This document shows, piece after piece, positions 18,959-23,079 of a DNA stretch of 23,079 nucleotides. Both the position numbers and the translations under genes were made by a program. The stretch's first letter is position 1. Each line of letters opens with the position of its first letter. The notes below the pieces were generated by a model that ran no database searches, had not been told where the DNA came from, and saw nothing but the letters and a program-made list of their open reading frames with translations. Origin of the DNA: a virus; the IMG/VR virus record IMGVR_UViG_3300048104_000160, positions 1-23,079 of that record. One strand, 5' to 3'.

Positions 18959-20556
18959 TGTCTCAGCCTTTTGGCATTTCTTGTCGTGGAGGTTTAAACA
19001 CAAACCTCAATCAGCTTGAAATGCTTCGACAGCCCGGACTTGCTACACGCCTTAGAAACTTTGAGGTAGATCCTGATGGCGGATATCGTCGTATAAATGG
19101 GTTTACACAGTTTGGAGATACTAGGCCTAATACTGATCAAGATGTGTTAGGTATTTTTGTATACGGCGATGGCGTTGTAGTTTGTTCAGGTACTGATATA
19201 CATTTTAGTATTGATGGCTCTACGTGGCTACAAATTAATAAAAGCAGCGTAGCGGGTGGAGGAGATAATTATACAGCCTTTACGGGACGTTCAGTTCTAG
19301 CTCGTACTGGTCAAGGACAATGTACATTTGCTTTTTTTGAAGGCGCTACATTTAATTATGGCGAATTAATTATAGCTGATGGAGCTAATAAACCTTATTC
19401 GTTTAGAATGGAAGGCACAGGCGCTTTAAATACTCGTACATTTTTTGCAAATGAAATAACTGTAGACGGCACTAATGGCGTAAAGTACATAACTAGTCAT
19501 GACCACCACCTTATTGCAGCAGGCGTAGAAAATAATTTAAATACAGTTTACTACAGTGTCTATAATGATCCTGATAACTTTACGGGTACTGGTGCTGGAG
19601 CAGTTGTTATATCAGACCAAATTCAAGGAATTCGTGGATTCCGTACAGATTTAATTGTGTTTGCTAAAAACAGCATTCACAAACTTATAAACATTAATGA
19701 TTCTCAAAATATTCGTATAGATCCTATTACAGAAAACGTAGGGTGTCTTTCAGGTTACAGTATTCAAGAAATTGGAGGTGATCTAGTTTTTCTAAGTCCT
19801 GACGGTATTCGTACTGTTGCTGGTACAGCACGTATTGGTGATACAGAGTTAGGATCAGTATCTCGACAGATACAAAGTATTATTGGAGATCTTGCTTCTT
19901 CAATTAATGCTTTTCGTATTGATAGTTGTGTGTTGCGTTCAAAGTCACAATACAGAATATTCTATACAGATGTAACATTAGGCTCAAGTGTTTCTAAAGG
20001 TATTATAGGCACACTAACTTCTAATGGCTTTGAATGGGCTGAAACACTTGGTATTCAAGCAATGGGTCTTACAACAGGATTTGATGCCAACAGTATTGAA
20101 CAAGCCTATCATGGTGATAAGGATGGTTATGTTTATAAACATGACACAGGAAATTCTTTTAGTCCTGCAGGAGTTTCTACAGAAATTAATGCTATCTACC
20201 AAACACCTAACTTTGATTTTGGTGATATTGGTACACGAAAAACAGTTAAATACGCACGACTGTCTTTAAGTCCAGAAGGCGAGGTTCAACCTACTCTTCG
20301 TATGCGATTTGACTATGAAAACACAGATATTCCACAGCCTCCAGATTACATTTTAGATTCTGTTCCTCTTCCAGCTATTTTTGGAAGTGCTGTTTTTAAC
20401 ACGGCAACTTTTGGTGCTAGTAATGATCCAATGGTTCGACAGCCTGTAGAAGGAAGTGGAAACACAGTAAGTTTTAGAGTTAGTAGTTCAGACACTAACG
20501 CACCATACGCAGTTAATGGTCTTTATATAGACTATATGCCATCAGGTAGGAGATAA
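18958..20556 (+). CDS. Tail tubular protein B-like (nozzle) protein
   Basis: A 532-residue beta-rich protein, the expected distal part of the short tail tube. It starts with SQPFGISCRGGLNTNLNQLE and RNFEVDPDGGYRRINGF, a typical opening for tail stabilisation/nozzle proteins of marine podoviruses. The middle is made of repeated beta strands (HHLIAAGVENNLNTVYYSVY, DLVFLSPDGIRTVAGTARIG) as in a propeller-like body. GAGG eight bases upstream and TAATG overlap with the adaptor gene fix the start. Smaller than T7 gp12 (794). Confidence 0.78.
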   Translation: MSQPFGISCRGGLNTNLNQLEMLRQPGLATRLRNFEVDPDGGYRRINGFTQFGDTRPNTDQDVLGIFVYGDGVVVCSGTDIHFSIDGSTWLQINKSSVAGGGDNYTAFTGRSVLARTGQGQCTFAFFEGATFNYGELIIADGANKPYSFRMEGTGALNTRTFFANEITVDGTNGVKYITSHDHHLIAAGVENNLNTVYYSVYNDPDNFTGTGAGAVVISDQIQGIRGFRTDLIVFAKNSIHKLININDSQNIRIDPITENVGCLSGYSIQEIGGDLVFLSPDGIRTVAGTARIGDTELGSVSRQIQSIIGDLASSINAFRIDSCVLRSKSQYRIFYTDVTLGSSVSKGIIGTLTSNGFEWAETLGIQAMGLTTGFDANSIEQAYHGDKDGYVYKHDTGNSFSPAGVSTEINAIYQTPNFDFGDIGTRKTVKYARLSLSPEGEVQPTLRMRFDYENTDIPQPPDYILDSVPLPAIFGSAVFNTATFGASNDPMVRQPVEGSGNTVSFRVSSSDTNAPYAVNGLYIDYMPSGRR

Positions 20557-20558
20557 AC

Positions 20559-23079
20559 ATGGCTCAGAATTACACTCGACAAAGCACGTTTAGTGATGGC
20601 GATACTATTACATCTTCATTGTTTAATGATGAATACAATCAACTCGTAAATGCTTTTACATACTCAAGTACTTCGGCTTCTACTACAGGCCACCGACACG
20701 ACGGTACTGCTGGTCAAGGTGGAAACATTTTTAAGATTGGTGATTTAGATTTTTTAAATAAAATTGAAGTAGATAGCACTAACAATCGTTTAGGTTTTTA
20801 TGTAGAGGTTTCTAGTGCAGCAGTTGAACAAATTCGCATTCAAGATGGCTCTGTTGTTCCCGTTACTACTAATGATATTGATTTGGGTACTTCCTCCCTC
20901 CAGTTTAAAGACCTTTATATTGATGGGACTGCTAACGTCGATAGCCTTACATTAACTTCTGGCTCAACAGTTACAACTATTCTTGATGAAGACGACTTGT
21001 CTTCAGACAGTGCTACAGCACTTGTAACTCAACAGTCTGTAAAAGCTTACGTTGATGCTCAGGTAACTGCTCAGGACTTTGATTTCCAAGCAGACTCTGG
21101 TGGTGCGTTGAGTATTGATTTAGATTCAGAGACTATGACGTTTACTGGCGGTACAGGCGTTGACACATCTGGCTCAGGCAATGCCGTAACATTTGCTATT
21201 GATAGTACTGTAACAACGCTTACTGGTACACAAACACTAACTAACAAGACGTTGACATCTCCCGACGTAAACACGCCAGACATTGACGGTGGTACGATTG
21301 ACGGTACTATTATTGGCGGCTCTTCTGCTGCTGCAATTACAGGCACAACCATTACTGGTACATCGTTTGTTAGTTCTGGAAACATGTCTTTCGGCGACAA
21401 CGACAAGGCACTCTTTGGTGCTGGCTCTGACCTACAGATTTATCATGATGGTACGCACAGCTACATTAGAGACAATGGGACAGGCCAGTTAAAATTAATG
21501 TCTAACGGCGATGCAATTATTTTTGAGCAGAGTGACGGTGCAAATACTTTTAAGGTTAATAACGTAGGAGAAACTGAACTTTTCTATAGTACAAATTTAA
21601 AACTCGCCACAACCTCCACAGGCATCGACGTAACTGGAGAAATCACAGCAGATGGTCTTGCCCTTGGTGATTCACAGAAGGCTACGTTTGGTGCTAGTGA
21701 TGACCTAGAGATTTACCATGATGGTAGCCATAGCTATATCAGCGACCAAGGCACTGGCAACCTTCGCGTTCTTGCTGAGAATTTCCAAGTAAGAAATCCA
21801 GCAAATAACGAAGCGATGATGATCGCTATTCCTGATTTTGGGGTAACGCTTTATTACAACAACAACGCTAGATTTGCCACAACCTCCACAGGCATCGACG
21901 TAACTGGCACAGTGACTGCTGATGCTTTGACTGTAGACGGCGATGGCTCTTTTGCTGGTGCTTTTCAAATATCTGGTTTAAGTCCAAAGATTTTCTTAAG
22001 CGAAACAGATACTACTGATGTAAATACTCGACTTAGAAACGCCGCAGGTAAGTTGCAAATACAAACAGTAGATGATTCTGATGCTAATCCCGTAGATAGA
22101 TTTCAAATTAACCACGCTACAGGCGACATCAGCTTCTACGAAGACACTGGCACGACTCCGAAGTTGTTCTGGGATGCTTCTGCGGAGTCGTTGGGTCTGG
22201 GCAATACATCGCCTAGCACAACCCTTGAAGTTACTGGAACCGGCGATTCAGATACAGGAATAACTACAACACACTCAAGGTCAGGTGTTGGATATACCTT
22301 GTCGTTGAACAACACGAATAACGGCGCTAACAAAGGCTCAGGAATTAAGTGGAAAAGCGGTGGGTTTACAACAGGGGCAATAATTACTCGCAGTGATGCA
22401 GTCGCCGCTTCAGGTGATGCTCCTTCGTACATGACATTTCACACAGTATCAGACGGCTCTGGAAGCTTAACGGAGCGTTTAAGGCTTGACTCAGACGGCA
22501 ATGTTGGAATTGGCATGGACCCTTCAAAGTTGCTTGATATTCAGGCAACAGATAACCTTGCTCTACGGTTTTATAACAGCACTAGTTTTAAAGCTGGCTT
22601 AGAAGTAGTTACTACAGCGAATGACATGATTTCTGGGTCTGCGGTAGATGACTTAGCCATACGATCACAGTCGAACATGCTGTTTTCTGCTGGTGGTAAC
22701 ACCGAACGCATGCGCATATCCTCCACAGGCATCGACGTTAGTGGCATTGTAGATGCAAGTGACTTAGTAAGGTTTGGCGTTAATAACTCCGAAATTGCAA
22801 ACAACTATGTACGATTTAAGCCGTCAGGTGCCGCATACATTGACCACAGCACTGTAGGTCAAGCGATTAACTTTAGAGTCTCAGGCAGTTCTTCATTAGA
22901 TACGAATGCTTTAACTATCAACTCCACAGGCATCGACGTAACTGGCACAGCTGTCACTGACAATGCTGTAATTAGTGGCTACATGGATTTTCAGACTGGC
23001 GGTGCAAACAAAGGCAATATCTACACTGACGCTAGTACCATGATTATCAACACTCAGGGTACAAACACTACGCTAAATA
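20559..23079 (+). CDS. Tail fibre protein with repeats (partial; runs off the right edge)
   Basis: At least 840 residues with no stop. The N-terminus MAQNYTRQSTFSDGDTITSS continues to a TGHRHDG motif (about 46-52) and looks like the attachment domain of marine podovirus tail fibres. After this come Ser/Thr/Gly/Asp-rich beta repeats: TGTQTLTNKTLTSPD (about 223-237), DLQIYHDGTHSYI and DLEIYHDGSHSYI, and four copies of STGIDV(T/S)G. A 90-residue unit is repeated in tandem. AGGAG before the ATG fixes the start. It probably mediates host binding; the receptor-binding tip would lie beyond the edge. Confidence 0.85.
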   Translation, partial: MAQNYTRQSTFSDGDTITSSLFNDEYNQLVNAFTYSSTSASTTGHRHDGTAGQGGNIFKIGDLDFLNKIEVDSTNNRLGFYVEVSSAAVEQIRIQDGSVVPVTTNDIDLGTSSLQFKDLYIDGTANVDSLTLTSGSTVTTILDEDDLSSDSATALVTQQSVKAYVDAQVTAQDFDFQADSGGALSIDLDSETMTFTGGTGVDTSGSGNAVTFAIDSTVTTLTGTQTLTNKTLTSPDVNTPDIDGGTIDGTIIGGSSAAAITGTTITGTSFVSSGNMSFGDNDKALFGAGSDLQIYHDGTHSYIRDNGTGQLKLMSNGDAIIFEQSDGANTFKVNNVGETELFYSTNLKLATTSTGIDVTGEITADGLALGDSQKATFGASDDLEIYHDGSHSYISDQGTGNLRVLAENFQVRNPANNEAMMIAIPDFGVTLYYNNNARFATTSTGIDVTGTVTADALTVDGDGSFAGAFQISGLSPKIFLSETDTTDVNTRLRNAAGKLQIQTVDDSDANPVDRFQINHATGDISFYEDTGTTPKLFWDASAESLGLGNTSPSTTLEVTGTGDSDTGITTTHSRSGVGYTLSLNNTNNGANKGSGIKWKSGGFTTGAIITRSDAVAASGDAPSYMTFHTVSDGSGSLTERLRLDSDGNVGIGMDPSKLLDIQATDNLALRFYNSTSFKAGLEVVTTANDMISGSAVDDLAIRSQSNMLFSAGGNTERMRISSTGIDVSGIVDASDLVRFGVNNSEIANNYVRFKPSGAAYIDHSTVGQAINFRVSGSSSLDTNALTINSTGIDVTGTAVTDNAVISGYMDFQTGGANKGNIYTDASTMIINTQGTNTTLN
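21606..22948 (+). repeat. Dispersed repeats inside the fibre gene (STGIDVTG units)
   Basis: A 32-base sequence is identical at 21606-21637 and 21876-21907, exactly 270 bases (90 codons) apart, each closing a module that starts with an IYHDG unit. Shorter copies of CTCCACAGGCATCGACGT lie at 22721-22738 and 22922-22939. Nucleotide identity beyond the shared residues suggests recent copying or exchange. Confidence 0.85.

Noticed and set aside
21071-22804. Several minus-strand frames of 77-111 codons (21071-21406, 21705-21968, 22136-22432, 22571-22804).
   Set aside because: All are antisense to the continuous tail-fibre frame. Their Val/Ser/Pro bias mirrors its Thr/Gly/Asp repeats.
21606-22948. 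Regularly repeated short sequences considered as a CRISPR array.
   Set aside because: They are in frame within the fibre gene, unevenly spaced and code for STGIDVTG units.

Overview
The window is a stretch of a tailed-phage genome with short-tailed (podovirus) gene content. The genes face outward from a non-coding region at about 9,480-10,190. Everything left of it is on the minus strand (early and replication genes) and everything right of it is on the plus strand (packaging, head and tail). The replication genes are T7-type: a family A DNA polymerase, a fused primase-helicase and a gp2.5-like single-stranded DNA-binding protein. No phage RNA polymerase is visible. The promoters I can read are host sigma70-type (TTGACA/TATAAT-like), which recalls marine podoviruses of the SIO1/VpV262 kind that lack an RNA polymerase. 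This is a resemblance and not an assignment, because both ends of the window cut through genes. The tail-fibre repeats, the small Gly/Met-rich protein after the capsid gene and the GPGTGTSD protein all look marine. The host cannot be named from this sequence.

Left arm (1-9,479, minus strand, read right to left). A 153-residue GC-rich gene comes first, then three small genes, each preceded by an intrinsic terminator. Promoter P2 (about 8,253-8,282) then drives a group of small genes that includes a zinc-ribbon protein and a possible helix-hairpin-helix glycosylase-like protein. Promoter P1 (about 6,455-6,484) drives the replication operon: a basic protein, a DUF932-like protein, several small or membrane proteins, a DUF3310 protein, the SSB, a small coiled-coil protein, primase-helicase and DNA polymerase (cut by the left edge). 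Genes are tightly coupled, and ribosome binding sites often lie inside the last codons of the gene before. P1 and P2 share an identical 19-base block that ends in the -35 box.

Central non-coding region (9,480-10,191). It holds a GT-rich tract, several inverted and direct repeats, and two back-to-back sigma70 promoters. The leftward promoter is a perfect consensus (TTGACA, 17-base spacer, TATAAT). It is followed at once by two hairpins and an intrinsic terminator, which together predict a structured RNA of about 90 nt. This could be an independent small RNA or a put-like antitermination leader for the terminator-studded early region. The rightward promoter (TTGACA-17-TATACT) places the start of transcription on or next to the ATG of the terminase small subunit, so that mRNA looks leaderless.

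Right arm (10,192-23,079, plus strand). In order: terminase small subunit, a small recombinase-like HTH protein, terminase large subunit, portal, a small gene overlapping the portal 3' end in another frame, a GPGTGTSD structural protein, scaffold, major capsid protein followed by a terminator, three tiny genes, two tail tubular-type proteins, and a long repeat-containing tail fibre cut by the right edge. No tRNA, CRISPR array, insertion sequence, integrase or lysis gene was recognised.
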